Positions 18,028 through 26,967 are shown, counted from the first letter of the stretch. The stretch is DNA of 64,000 nucleotides from CAMXAS01 sp964442435 (GCA_964442435.1 CAYTZG010000009.1:9111-73110), one strand, 5' to 3'. Translations and numbers: made by a program. Notes: a model not told the origin generated them from the letters alone.

Positions 18028-20478
18028 CTACCGTTTCAGCGTTACGAGCGTGATGCCCGCGCCGCCGAGTTCCTCTTTTTGGTCTTCGAAAAACGCCACG
18101 TGCGGGTTCTGCCGCAGCAGGCGGCGGATATTCTCTTTCAAAACGCCGTAGCCCTTGCCGTGCAGGATTTCAAGCCGCGATTCGCCGTAGAGTACGGCTT
18201 CGTCTATGAATTTGTCGGTCAACGCCAAGGCGTCGTGCATCCGTTCGCCGCGCAAATCCAGATAGGGCGAAAATTCGTTGCGCCCCGTCTGCAGGTTTTC
18301 GATATGCACCTGCACGCGGCCTTGTTTGGTGGCCTCGTTGCGGGCTTCCTGCGGGGAAAGGGGCTTGAGTTGCGCCAACGGCAGTTCCAGCCGCATGAAG
18401 TCGAAATCCACCTTGGCCTTGCGGCCTTTGAGTTCCACAATAACGCCCACCTCCTTGCCGTCGGCGCGGCGAACGTAGCCGCCCACTTGCAGCGGCGGTT
18501 GCGCGGCGGCTTTGGCGGTTTTGCCCGTGACAGGCGTATGCGGTTGGGGGCGTGCGGCGGCCGGTCGGGCGGCCTCTGTACCATCTGCCGCGTGGTCGTC
18601 CAAGGCCTCCGCGTCGTTCAATATGGCGGCCATATCGGCCTGTAATTGGCCGCGCAACCGCCGCGTCTCTTCGCGTGCGGCCTGTTGCTCCTTAATCTCC
18701 CTAATCGTCTGTTCGATACGGCGGTTGGCCTGCGCTACGATGTCGGCCGCCTGCGTTTTGGCTTCCTTTATATATACCGACTTGCGCTCTTCGATTTCGG
18801 CCGTCAGCTTGCGGTATTTCTCCAACGTGTCGCTCAGCAGCCGGTCGGCCGTCTCCACCTCGCGGGTGCGTTGCGACAACTGCTGTTTCTCCACCTCAAT
18901 CTGTTGCAGTTCCTGTTCAAACTGCAGGTGCCGGCGGCCCGTCTTGGCCTGCGCCGCCTTGAGCACGTCGGCGGGCAAGCCGGTCTGACGCGCCATCTCA
19001 AACGCGAACGAACTGCCCGGCAAACCCTTCTTGAAAATATAAAGCGGCCGCATCTCGGCCTTGTCAAACAGCATGGCGCCGTTTACCATGGCGGCATGGT
19101 GCTTGGCCAGCAGTTTCAACTGCGTGTAGTGCGTCGTTACCACGCCCCACGCGCCTTTCCGGTCCAAGGCTTCGAGCACGGCTTCCGCAATGGCGCCGCC
19201 GGCCTGCGGCTCGGTGCCGCTGCCCAACTCGTCGGCGAGAAACAGCGTGTGCCGGTCGGCCTTCTCCAGCCAAAACCGCATATTCTTGAGGTGCGAACTA
19301 TACGTGCTGAGGTCGTTTTCTATCGACTGCTCGTCGCCTATATCCACAAAGATATGATGAAAGAGGCCGGTTTCGGAGTTCTCCGACATCGGCACCAACA
19401 GGCCGCATTGCAGCATATATTGCAACAGGCCCACCGTTTTGAGGCAAACCGATTTGCCGCCCGCGTTGGGCCCCGAAATAATGACGATGCGTTCCTCGTT
19501 TTCCAAACGGAACGTAAGCGGCACCGGGTCTTTCAACAGCGGATGCCGCGCCTGCCGCCACGTAAAGCAGGGCCGTTCGTTCAGCACCGGCAGGCCGGCT
19601 TCCATCCGCAGGGCCAGTTTGGCTTTGGCGCGGATAAAGTCGATGCGGCCGAGAAAGGCGTAGCCCTCGTTCAGCACCGGCAACAGCGGGTACAGGTATT
19701 GGCTGAAATCCTTTAGGATTCGCGTAATCTCCATGCGCTCCTCATGGCGCAGTTCCGTCAATTCGTTGTTGAGCAGAAAGACCTCTTCCGGCTCTAAGAA
19801 TACGGTTTGCCCCGTGGTGGAAACGTCGTGTATAAAGCCGCGGATTTGGCGTTTGTGCGCCGCCAACAGCGGAATCACGAGCCGTTCGCCGCGCACTGTG
19901 GCTTCGGCGTTTTCGCCCGTCCAGCCCTCCTTGCGGGCCGTGGAAAGGTATTTTTGGATATGGCGGTTCGACTCGCTTTGCAGGCGGCGCATACGGCTGC
20001 GGATACGGTAGAGCTCATCCGAAGCGTTGTCGCGCAGCTTGTGGGTCAGCGGGTCGATGAGAAAACCGATGCGGTAGGGCAGTTCCGCCACCACCTCCAA
20101 CTGCTCCGCCAGCACGCGCAGCCGCGGATACAGTTCCTCATTCAGGTTCAGCAGATATTTTTTCAGCTCGCAGAGCACCGTGTACGAAACGGCCAAGTCC
20201 TGCAAGCCCTCTATCGAGATAAAGCCGCCCTTTACGCCGATGCGTTTCAGCTCCGGCCGCAAGTCCAAATAGTCGGTGGCCGGAAACGGGTTTTCGAGCA
20301 TCAGCACGCGCTTCATCTCCACGGCCTGTTCCAAGTATATCCGCAAGCGTTCGAAGTCGGTCGTAAAGCCCATGCGGTCGGCCAAATCCGTTCCCATCGG
20401 GCTGATGCACTCGTCCGTCAGCATACGGCGGATATGGTCGAAGCCTATTTTTTGCTCAAAGTTCTGTGGATACGTCAC
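18028..20478 (-). CDS. mutS2: Endonuclease MutS2 (Smr-domain MutS paralog)
   Basis: Cytoplasmic ATPase of 816 residues acting in recombination control or ribosome rescue. The N-terminus reads MTYPQNFEQKIGFDHIRRML from a GTG start, which fits family members. The Walker A motif is GPNAGGKS and the ABC-type ATPase segment ends in LFLADELGSGTEP. A long coiled coil spans about 510-620. The C-terminal Smr nuclease domain carries LDLRGERMHDAL and EILHGKGYGVLK. Its promoter sits back to back with that of the divergent phosphoethanolamine transferase. Confidence 0.96.
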   Translation of the reverse strand: MTYPQNFEQKIGFDHIRRMLTDECISPMGTDLADRMGFTTDFERLRIYLEQAVEMKRVLMLENPFPATDYLDLRPELKRIGVKGGFISIEGLQDLAVSYTVLCELKKYLLNLNEELYPRLRVLAEQLEVVAELPYRIGFLIDPLTHKLRDNASDELYRIRSRMRRLQSESNRHIQKYLSTARKEGWTGENAEATVRGERLVIPLLAAHKRQIRGFIHDVSTTGQTVFLEPEEVFLLNNELTELRHEERMEITRILKDFSQYLYPLLPVLNEGYAFLGRIDFIRAKAKLALRMEAGLPVLNERPCFTWRQARHPLLKDPVPLTFRLENEERIVIISGPNAGGKSVCLKTVGLLQYMLQCGLLVPMSENSETGLFHHIFVDIGDEQSIENDLSTYSSHLKNMRFWLEKADRHTLFLADELGSGTEPQAGGAIAEAVLEALDRKGAWGVVTTHYTQLKLLAKHHAAMVNGAMLFDKAEMRPLYIFKKGLPGSSFAFEMARQTGLPADVLKAAQAKTGRRHLQFEQELQQIEVEKQQLSQRTREVETADRLLSDTLEKYRKLTAEIEERKSVYIKEAKTQAADIVAQANRRIEQTIREIKEQQAAREETRRLRGQLQADMAAILNDAEALDDHAADGTEAARPAAARPQPHTPVTGKTAKAAAQPPLQVGGYVRRADGKEVGVIVELKGRKAKVDFDFMRLELPLAQLKPLSPQEARNEATKQGRVQVHIENLQTGRNEFSPYLDLRGERMHDALALTDKFIDEAVLYGESRLEILHGKGYGVLKENIRRLLRQNPHVAFFEDQKEELGGAGITLVTLKR

Positions 20479-20503
20479 GGCGTCAATACAATCAATTCAG
20501 TTG

Positions 20504-20522
20504 CAAAAATAGCATAAATTTG
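20504..20522. promoter_or_regulatory. Back-to-back divergent -7 boxes
   Basis: Minus-strand TATTTTTG (20511 down to 20504, for mutS2) and plus-strand TAAATTTG (20515-20522, for the phosphoethanolamine transferase) are separated by 3 bp. Two polymerases could hardly bind at once, so the two genes probably compete for initiation. Confidence 0.6.
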
Positions 20523-20568
20523 TATGGTCACCGAATTTTTCCTAAATTGCCCCGTTGTTACCCATAGG

Positions 20569-22164
20569 ATGATGTACCGCTTTAGGAATAGTATCTGTCC
20601 GAGCGTAAGATACGCTTTGTTCATCGCGGCCGTAACGGTCAGTTATGGCGTGCTGTTCGTGGCATGGGAATTCGCGGATGTGCCGTTTGATGGTTTTCGG
20701 GATTTCCTGTCCATCGTTTTTCAATGGAGTGTCGTGACGTTGGCGGCCTTTCCGTTGTTTCTGCTGCTGGGGCTCAACAAATACCTGTTTGCCGTCACGT
20801 TTCCCTTCGTCGCGTTGTTGAGCGGCGTTTTCGCCTATTTCCGCCATGCCTTGCACATTACGCTGACCCCTATGCTGTTGGATTTGATAGCGGTGAATGA
20901 TGTGGGCATCGGCCTGGATTTGATTTCGGGCAAACTGTTGCTGTTTGTGGCGGTGGCCTTGCTCTATGCCGGCGGCCTCGTTTATTGGCGTTGGCGCGGG
21001 ATACACCTCGGCAAGTGGTGGTGGATTTGGTTTGTTGCGGCCCTGTGCCTTTTATATGGCGTGCATCATATCGGTCGCATCGCCCGTCCCGTTTCAAACC
21101 GGATGCCGGCCTCGTTTTATTACGTAACCCGAACGTATTGGCAGCAGCGTGCCGGCCAAACCGGCCGGGTGGCTTTTTCGGATACCGTAACCTGTCGGGC
21201 CGATACGCTGACGGTGGTGGTCGTGTTGGGCGAGTCGCTCCGGGCCGACCATCTGCAACTGAACGGATATACGCGCGCCACCACCCCGCGCCTGTCCCGC
21301 GATACGGCGGTCCGTTCCTTGCGTCAGGTCTATTCCAAAGAAATCTTTACCCATCATAGTCTGCCGGTTCTTTTGACACGGGCGGACAGCGTGCAAGACG
21401 CCCGCGCCCATACGGAAAAATCCTTTATCACGCTTTTCCGTAAAGCCGGCTTCCGAACCGCCTGGCTTGCGAATCAGGAACCGGTCAACACCTATGTAGA
21501 CTTTATGCGCGAGGCCGATACCTTGGTCTACGCCAATGAAGGCAAGAATGTATATATGTTTGACAAATGGCTGGATGGTGCCTTGTTGCCGTCTTTTCAG
21601 AGCGAGTTGGCGCAGGCTTACCCCAAAAAGATGCTCGTGCTCCATACGATAGGCTCGCATTGGTGGTATAATTCCCATTTCGAAGAAGCGGTTTTTACGC
21701 CGGTTCTCGGTTCAAGAAACGTATCGGCAAGCAGCCGGGAAGCCATGGTCAACGCTTACGACAATACCGTGCTATATACCGATTGGTTTTTGTGCCGGTT
21801 GATAGAAAACCTGAAAGACGAACCGTCGGTTCTTATCTATATATCCGACCATGGAGAATCATTGGGCGAAAACGGAAAATACCTTCATGCCGAAGACAAC
21901 GTCCCCTTGCATTATCCGGCCGCGTTCGTCTGGTATTCTCCTAAATATGCCGTTTCGTTTCCCCAAAAAACGGAAAGTCTGAAACGGAACGCCAATCAGC
22001 CGATAAACACCGGTTTTCTGTTCCATAGCGTTTTGGACGCCGCCGCGTTGAACACGGTCTATTTGGATACCGCCCGTAGTGTCTTTAGCCATAATGCTAC
22101 ATTCGGTAACACACAATGCTTCCCGCCAAGGCCGACATCGACCGATACAAGCAGGCCTTGGTAA
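20569..22164 (+). CDS. Phosphoethanolamine transferase (EptA-like, sulfatase fold)
   Basis: Inner-membrane enzyme of about 531 residues that likely moves phosphoethanolamine onto lipid A or another surface lipid. About five N-terminal membrane segments precede a periplasmic sulfatase-type domain. Metal-site motifs are VVLGESLRADH, the threonine in FTHHSLPVLLT and ISDHGESLGENG. An ATG at 20524 overlaps the expected transcription start, so 20569 is preferred. The last 12 or so codons (after NATFGNTQ) run into a 75-bp sequence that is also found at 23622, but in a different reading frame from the one kept open there, so the native C-terminus may have been lost or replaced. Confidence 0.86.
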   Translation: MMYRFRNSICPSVRYALFIAAVTVSYGVLFVAWEFADVPFDGFRDFLSIVFQWSVVTLAAFPLFLLLGLNKYLFAVTFPFVALLSGVFAYFRHALHITLTPMLLDLIAVNDVGIGLDLISGKLLLFVAVALLYAGGLVYWRWRGIHLGKWWWIWFVAALCLLYGVHHIGRIARPVSNRMPASFYYVTRTYWQQRAGQTGRVAFSDTVTCRADTLTVVVVLGESLRADHLQLNGYTRATTPRLSRDTAVRSLRQVYSKEIFTHHSLPVLLTRADSVQDARAHTEKSFITLFRKAGFRTAWLANQEPVNTYVDFMREADTLVYANEGKNVYMFDKWLDGALLPSFQSELAQAYPKKMLVLHTIGSHWWYNSHFEEAVFTPVLGSRNVSASSREAMVNAYDNTVLYTDWFLCRLIENLKDEPSVLIYISDHGESLGENGKYLHAEDNVPLHYPAAFVWYSPKYAVSFPQKTESLKRNANQPINTGFLFHSVLDAAALNTVYLDTARSVFSHNATFGNTQCFPPRPTSTDTSRPW

Positions 22165-22208
22165 CCTACCGGTTTGCGGACGAACGCAACGATATGGCGG
22201 CGGGATGA
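22131..22208 (+). repeat. Duplicated coding tail, copy 1
   Basis: A 75-bp segment plus stop that matches 23622-23699 at 72 of 75 positions. Both copies keep one frame open (ADIDRYKQ, VTYRFADERNDMAAG, stop); two differences are synonymous and one is Leu/Val. Here the in-frame stretch could begin at an ATG at 22116. See findings. Confidence 0.85.
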
Positions 22209-22222
22209 AGCAAGAGGTGGCT

Positions 22223-22260
22223 ATTTCCGAAAAGTGGTACACGTACCGCTTTTCGGAAAT
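22223..22260. promoter_or_regulatory. 38-bp palindrome with GGTAC-N2-GTACC core
   Basis: ATTTCCGAAAAG and CTTTTCGGAAAT form perfect arms around GGTACACGTACC (22236-22247). The core recurs as GGTACATGTACC at 22311-22322, on the other side of the promoter. No T tract follows, so an operator is more likely than a terminator. Confidence 0.6.
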
Positions 22261-22264
22261 AGAA

Positions 22265-22322
22265 TTTGTAAATATTATAGTTTATGGGTATTTTTGTATT
22301 CCATAAAATTGGTACATGTACC
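22265..22322 (+). promoter_or_regulatory. Promoter and second operator-like palindrome of ATPase gene 1
   Basis: TTTG at 22265-22268, exactly 20 bp, then TATTTTTG at 22289-22296: a near-ideal Bacteroidota promoter. TGGTACATGTACCA (22310-22323) covers the early transcribed region, so a repressor bound there and at 22236-22247 could bridge the promoter. Confidence 0.72.
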
Positions 22323-22341
22323 ATAAAAACGAAATAGTAGG

Positions 22342-23595
22342 ATGGTGATAAGGCGGGACAAATACCTGAACCAGCTCATTGCAAGTAGGCACAACGGGCT
22401 GATAAAGATAATCACAGGGTTGCGCAGATGTGGGAAATCCTATCTTTTATTCAAGTTATTCAAAGAGCATCTGTTGGTGGATGGGGTGGATGACGCCCAT
22501 ATCATTCAGGTTGATTTGGAGAATCGGCGCAACAAAGCTTTACGCAACCCTGACGCCTTGCTGGCCTATATCGATTCACACATCAAGGATGATGATATGC
22601 ACTACATTCTGTTGGATGAAGTGCAGCTTGTTCCGGAGTTTGAAGATGTCTTGAACAGTTATCTTAAAATTGAAAATGCAGATGTCTATGTAACCGGCAG
22701 CAACTCTAAATTCCTGTCTTCGGAAATCATTACGGAATTTCGTGGACGAGGCACACAGATACACGTATATCCCCTTTCTTTTGCAGAGTTTATGTCTGTC
22801 GATGCCCGTCATCCAATTGATGCGTGGCAGGATTATTATACTTACGGGGGACTTCCGCATATATTAAGCCTGCATGACGATGAGGCCAAAGAGACGTATC
22901 TTAAAGAACTATATACCAAAGTCTATCTCACGGATATCAAAGAGAGGCATTCTATTCGATCAAATGCGGAACTTGAGGAGTTGATGCGGATAGTGGCCTC
23001 GTCAATAGGTTCTCCTACCAATCCACCGAAATTAGAAAGAACTTTCAAAAGTGAGAAAAACGTATCATTGTCCGCCAAAACGATTGATACCTATCTGTCA
23101 TATTTTGCAGATGCTTTTCTTACAGAGAAAGCCATTCGCTATGATATAAAAGGGAAGAAGTATATCAATACGCTTTCCAAGCATTATTTCACCGATATGG
23201 GAGTAAGGAACGCCATTTTGGGCTTCCGTCAAACAGAGGAAAACCATATCATGGAAAATGTTATATATAACGAGCTCCGCATGAGAGGCTTCTCGGTCGA
23301 TGTCGGTGTGGTGGAAACACGCCCCGTAAGTGCGGATGGGCAAAGAGTCCGTAAGCAATATGAAGTGGATTTCGTGGCTAACCGCGGCAGTCAACGCTAT
23401 TATATTCAATCCGCGTTTGTCATGCCGACAGATGCTAAAAAACGGCAGGAATCGGGCTCTTTACGCAACATAGATGATGCCTTCAAGAAAATCATCATTG
23501 TAAAAGATTACATCAAGCCCAAACGGGACGAAACGGGCATCATAACCATTGGTTTGATAGACTTTTTATTGAAGCCGGATTTGTTGAATTGGTAG
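22342..23595 (+). CDS. AAA_14 ATPase with DUF4143 domain (1)
   Basis: A cytoplasmic protein of 417 residues. Walker A is TGLRRCGKS near residue 26, Walker B is YILLDEVQ, and a TGSNS sensor follows. The C-terminal DUF4143 region has an EVDFVA strand that resembles part of a PD-(D/E)xK nuclease fold, but the usual ExK strand is not obvious (RYYIQSAF stands at that position), so nuclease activity is doubtful. Function of the family is unknown; it is common and sporadic in Bacteroidota. The gene is clearly AT-richer than the chromosome, has its own operator-flanked promoter, and is bracketed by the duplicated 75-bp tail, all of which suggest horizontal entry. Confidence 0.88.
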   Translation: MVIRRDKYLNQLIASRHNGLIKIITGLRRCGKSYLLFKLFKEHLLVDGVDDAHIIQVDLENRRNKALRNPDALLAYIDSHIKDDDMHYILLDEVQLVPEFEDVLNSYLKIENADVYVTGSNSKFLSSEIITEFRGRGTQIHVYPLSFAEFMSVDARHPIDAWQDYYTYGGLPHILSLHDDEAKETYLKELYTKVYLTDIKERHSIRSNAELEELMRIVASSIGSPTNPPKLERTFKSEKNVSLSAKTIDTYLSYFADAFLTEKAIRYDIKGKKYINTLSKHYFTDMGVRNAILGFRQTEENHIMENVIYNELRMRGFSVDVGVVETRPVSADGQRVRKQYEVDFVANRGSQRYYIQSAFVMPTDAKKRQESGSLRNIDDAFKKIIIVKDYIKPKRDETGIITIGLIDFLLKPDLLNW

Positions 23596-23699
23596 GAAAC
23601 CTCGACCGCACACTGGTTGAGGCCGACATCGACCGGTATAAGCAGGCCGTGGTAACCTACCGGTTTGCGGACGAACGCAACGATATGGCGGCGGGATAG
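23596..23699 (+). pseudogene. GC-rich gene remnant ending in duplicated tail, copy 2
   Basis: Directly after the ATPase stop the base composition returns to GC-rich. The frame NLDRTLVEADIDRYKQ...DMAAG is open to a stop at 23697-23699, without its own start. It repeats 22131-22208. I read it as the stranded 3' end of a chromosomal gene; its identity is unknown. Confidence 0.5.
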
Positions 23700-23711
23700 T
23701 GGATTTTTTCG

Positions 23712-23719
23712 TATATTTG
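23712..23719 (+). promoter_or_regulatory. -7 box of the LRR protein gene
   Basis: TATATTTG, 25 bp upstream of the start codon at 23745. No clear -33 TTTG at the expected distance. Confidence 0.5.
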
Positions 23720-23744
23720 CGGATAGTTATCAATAATTGGTATT

Positions 23745-25628
23745 ATGAGAGAACTATTCGCAGTAATCGGTTTGTTGTTATTGGGGGTGGGTGGTGCGCT
23801 ACAGGCACAGGATGAGAAGCAAGATCCTTTTGATCATGTTCTTTTTGAAACTTCGAATCATTCTCATGTGCTTGGCGCAGGAGAAGAAATTGATCTAAAA
23901 GTCAAATTTTCCGCAACAGCAGGCGATAGATTTGTTATCTCCTGGGGAATACAGATGGACACCGTGCAGATAACCAAAACTGGTGAAATGGTGGAAGTAA
24001 GTCATCATTTTGAGGAAGGAGATATAATTGAGCATACGCTTAGCGTGAGAGCCGTGGATACGGGGAGTCATATTATCGGTTTTGCTTTAGAAGGTTCCAT
24101 GTTTACGGATGTTGCACCATACCGTTGTCCAGCTTTCCGATATTTGTCTCTTAACAATACATCCATTAAGTATCTTCGCCCTGTCTTACCCTCATTGCAG
24201 TCCATTAAATGTGTCCATAATCCGCTTTTGTGGGAATTGTCACTTTACGAATGTCCATCTTTGAAGACGGTGGAGTGTGTCGGCAATCGTAGTTTGAAGC
24301 GATTGATCTTGAGTAATAACTACGAACTTGAAGAAGTGATATGCACTTATAACGATTCATTAAAAGCCCCAGAATTGCCAGAAGAAGGGGGCAACCTTAA
24401 GACAGTGGATTATTCGAACAATAATCAATTGGAATATTTGACTTTGTCAAATCAACCAGCCCTTAAAGCAGTCAAATGCACAAATAATCCGCTTTTGGAA
24501 TCCTTTGGATTATATGACTGTTTGGCGATTGATTCCCTGAATATTACCAACAATGTACAGCTAAAAGCACTCTACCTGATTAATACAGGGCTGAGATTTT
24601 GGGATTTGTCGGTCGCGCCAAACCTTGAAGAGTTATATTGTAACGAGAATGACAGCCTGACAGCGTTGAAGGTAGATAACCCTGTTCTGCAGATTTTGGA
24701 ATGTGACCACAATCGATTGGAATCTTTGCTTCTTGATAATTGCACTACCCTTGAAACTTTGATTTGCAGTCATAATCAGCTTACATCTTTAGAATTACAT
24801 CCGGATGTGATTGTAAACGAAATGGTTGCTGACAGTAATAGTTTGACGTTATCTAACTTGGCAGATTTAACAACACACATTTCGGTACCAACTACCGCCC
24901 TTTCGCCCCAATTTATGTCTGTTTTGCTCCAAGTCGGTCAAACGTTGGATTTGCGTGGGGAAATGGATATCAATGATAAAGCAACTCAATGGTATTTCGT
25001 GGATTCTGTTGGCAATCTCATGGCGGAGCATACTGACATAAAATATCTTAACGGACGTTTTTCTTTTAGCAAAACGGGGAAGTATCGCATAGAATTGGCT
25101 CATGATGCATTACCAACTTGCTGTGGCGATTTCTCCTCCGCTTGGGTATTTTATGACGTGACGGTTGTGGACTCGGTGGCGCGGCCGGTGTTCTCGGTGC
25201 CTTCGGGTGCGGTAAGGCGCCATACGCCTGTCTCACTGAGTACGACAACGCCCGATGCACGGATTTACTATACGATCGACGGCAGCGCACCGGACAGCGC
25301 GGCCTCATTATATACTGATCCTATCTTCATAGACGAAGCGGTGACGATAAAGGCCATCGCCATCCAAGACACGTTTGTATCGCGGGTGGCCACGGCCTCC
25401 TATACGATTGATTTAACGGCCAACGAAAGCGATAGGATTACGGAGTCAGATTGCATATACACAAAAGATAGAAATATCTACTTGTCGGAAAGTGTGGGCG
25501 AAGTGGAAGTGTTTACAGCGAACGGCCAATGCGTGTATGAGGGTTCGGCAACGGCCATTCCCGTAAAACGGAGCGGCTTGTACGTGGTGGTGGCCAAGGG
25601 CGGACGCTGGAAAGTGGCGGTAAGGTAG
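23745..25628 (+). CDS. Secreted leucine-rich-repeat protein with chitobiase-like and T9SS-like C-terminal domains
   Basis: An exported protein of 627 residues with a signal peptide ending near residue 22 (GGALQAQ). Residues about 125-375 are internalin/BspA-like leucine-rich repeats of the form LKxVxCxxNxxLxxLxLxxC. Residues about 480-560 (PVFSVPSG to ATASYTID) match the CHB_HEX_C_1 chitobiase C-terminal fold. The last 50 residues (VEVFTANGQCVYEG, SGLYVVVAKGGRWKVAVR) look like a T9SS sorting tail. The gene is mosaic: the repeat part is AT-rich like the island, while the part from about 25150 on is GC-rich like the chromosome. This suggests a foreign passenger joined to a resident export module. 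A role in adhesion or surface interaction is inference. Confidence 0.8.
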   Translation: MRELFAVIGLLLLGVGGALQAQDEKQDPFDHVLFETSNHSHVLGAGEEIDLKVKFSATAGDRFVISWGIQMDTVQITKTGEMVEVSHHFEEGDIIEHTLSVRAVDTGSHIIGFALEGSMFTDVAPYRCPAFRYLSLNNTSIKYLRPVLPSLQSIKCVHNPLLWELSLYECPSLKTVECVGNRSLKRLILSNNYELEEVICTYNDSLKAPELPEEGGNLKTVDYSNNNQLEYLTLSNQPALKAVKCTNNPLLESFGLYDCLAIDSLNITNNVQLKALYLINTGLRFWDLSVAPNLEELYCNENDSLTALKVDNPVLQILECDHNRLESLLLDNCTTLETLICSHNQLTSLELHPDVIVNEMVADSNSLTLSNLADLTTHISVPTTALSPQFMSVLLQVGQTLDLRGEMDINDKATQWYFVDSVGNLMAEHTDIKYLNGRFSFSKTGKYRIELAHDALPTCCGDFSSAWVFYDVTVVDSVARPVFSVPSGAVRRHTPVSLSTTTPDARIYYTIDGSAPDSAASLYTDPIFIDEAVTIKAIAIQDTFVSRVATASYTIDLTANESDRITESDCIYTKDRNIYLSESVGEVEVFTANGQCVYEGSATAIPVKRSGLYVVVAKGGRWKVAVR

Positions 25629-25635
25629 AGAAGGC

Positions 25636-26967
25636 TTATAGGCACATGGCCATATATGCCGGTATGCATATTGTCGTTCCGTCTTTCCGAAAGTCTTTGG
25701 TGTAAACGAGATAAGGCGTTTTAACACGGGAAGAAAACTTTTCGCGGAATTTATCCAGCGAAACGTGCGTTTTGTATCCCGAAGACTTTACTTCGATGGG
25801 ATTTATCTTGGCGCCGTCAGACAGAAGAAAATCAATCTCGTAATGATGGTTGCTCGTGTCGGAAGGGAAGGTGTAATAGTAAAGTTCGTGTCCCGAAGCT
25901 TTAAGCATTTGCGCTACAACGTTTTCATAGACATACCCTAAATCGGCATTCAGTTTGTCGGACAATAATTTTTCATAAATGATATTGTCGGTAAACTTTT
26001 TGTCCCAAAACGAAAGTGTGACGAATAAGCCTGTATCGCACAGATACATCTTGAATCTGTCGGTGTCTTTATGTAGTGCGAATCCGACATGTGGGTCATT
26101 GGCATGGAACGCCATATTCACGACCATCGAATCCTGCATATCATACACGGCCTCTTTTACCCTTTCATATCGGTTGCCGCCGGTCGCGGCATAAGTTTGG
26201 TATCTGGAAAAATTACCGGACAACTGCGCCGGAATGGCCATGAACATTTTGGAGGCATTGCCGCTTGGATCTATCTTGATGAAATCCTGTTCATACAATT
26301 CCAAAATAGCCCGTTTCACCATATCGACTTTTCCCATATTATGGGTCTCTATGTACGTCTTGACGGCTTGCGGCATCCCCCCAACCAGCATATACAAGCG
26401 AAAATTCTTCATTTCGCTTCTATTGCCGGCATCGCCCAGTCCTTTACCCGTATTCCAGAACTGACGCAAGAGTTTTATCGAAACCTCGTTTCCCAAGGCC
26501 CAATTAAATTCTTCATAGTCCAACGGATGCAAGTATAGACTGTATTCCTCGCTCGGTATCAAGATATCCTTGACGTTCTTCCTTATGGAAAGAAGCGAAC
26601 CGGTCTCGATATAATCGTAACGTCCATCTTTAACAAGATGTTTGATGGCCTGCCGTGCGTTCGGACAATTCTGCACCTCATCGAAAATGATAACGGATTT
26701 CCGTTTACGGAGGGTTACGTTATAAACCATCTGCAACCGCATGAATAGGTAGTCCAAGTTGGAAACATCGTTAAATAAATCCAAAACCTCTTGTTGGCAA
26801 TTGGTAAAATCGATGGCGATATGGGTTTCATATTCGTTTTTGGCGAACGCTTCGGCCAAAGTAGATTTACCTACACGTCTCGCCCCTTTGATGATTAATG
26901 CCATTGAACCGCTGAAATCTTGTTTCCATTTCAGCATTTCATCATACAATTTTCGTCTGAAAATCAT
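25636..26967 (-). CDS. AAA_14 ATPase with DUF4143 domain (2)
   Basis: A cytoplasmic protein of 443 residues. Walker A is KGARRVGKST near residue 28, Walker B is VIIFDEVQNCP, and ETGSLLS follows. The C-terminal domain carries HHYEIDFLLSDGAKINPIEVKSS, a complete E-D-ExK pattern of the PD-(D/E)xK nuclease fold, unlike ATPase 1. It shares only family-level similarity with ATPase 1, so the two are not a recent duplication. It is AT-rich and converges on the LRR gene (7 bp apart). Its promoter lies next to a 33-bp tandem repeat. Molecular function is unknown. Confidence 0.88.
   Translation of the reverse strand: MIFRRKLYDEMLKWKQDFSGSMALIIKGARRVGKSTLAEAFAKNEYETHIAIDFTNCQQEVLDLFNDVSNLDYLFMRLQMVYNVTLRKRKSVIIFDEVQNCPNARQAIKHLVKDGRYDYIETGSLLSIRKNVKDILIPSEEYSLYLHPLDYEEFNWALGNEVSIKLLRQFWNTGKGLGDAGNRSEMKNFRLYMLVGGMPQAVKTYIETHNMGKVDMVKRAILELYEQDFIKIDPSGNASKMFMAIPAQLSGNFSRYQTYAATGGNRYERVKEAVYDMQDSMVVNMAFHANDPHVGFALHKDTDRFKMYLCDTGLFVTLSFWDKKFTDNIIYEKLLSDKLNADLGYVYENVVAQMLKASGHELYYYTFPSDTSNHHYEIDFLLSDGAKINPIEVKSSGYKTHVSLDKFREKFSSRVKTPYLVYTKDFRKDGTTICIPAYMAMCL

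Noticed and set aside
22116..22208. A 30-codon mini-gene starting at ATG 22116 over tail copy 1
   Set aside because: No promoter or ribosome-binding site, and the second copy has no matching start, so a gene-tail remnant is more likely than a peptide gene.
22342..26967. The two AAA ATPases as a named anti-phage system
   Set aside because: No known defence architecture fits; there is no reverse transcriptase, methylase, STAND or toxin domain nearby. Only an open possibility is stated.
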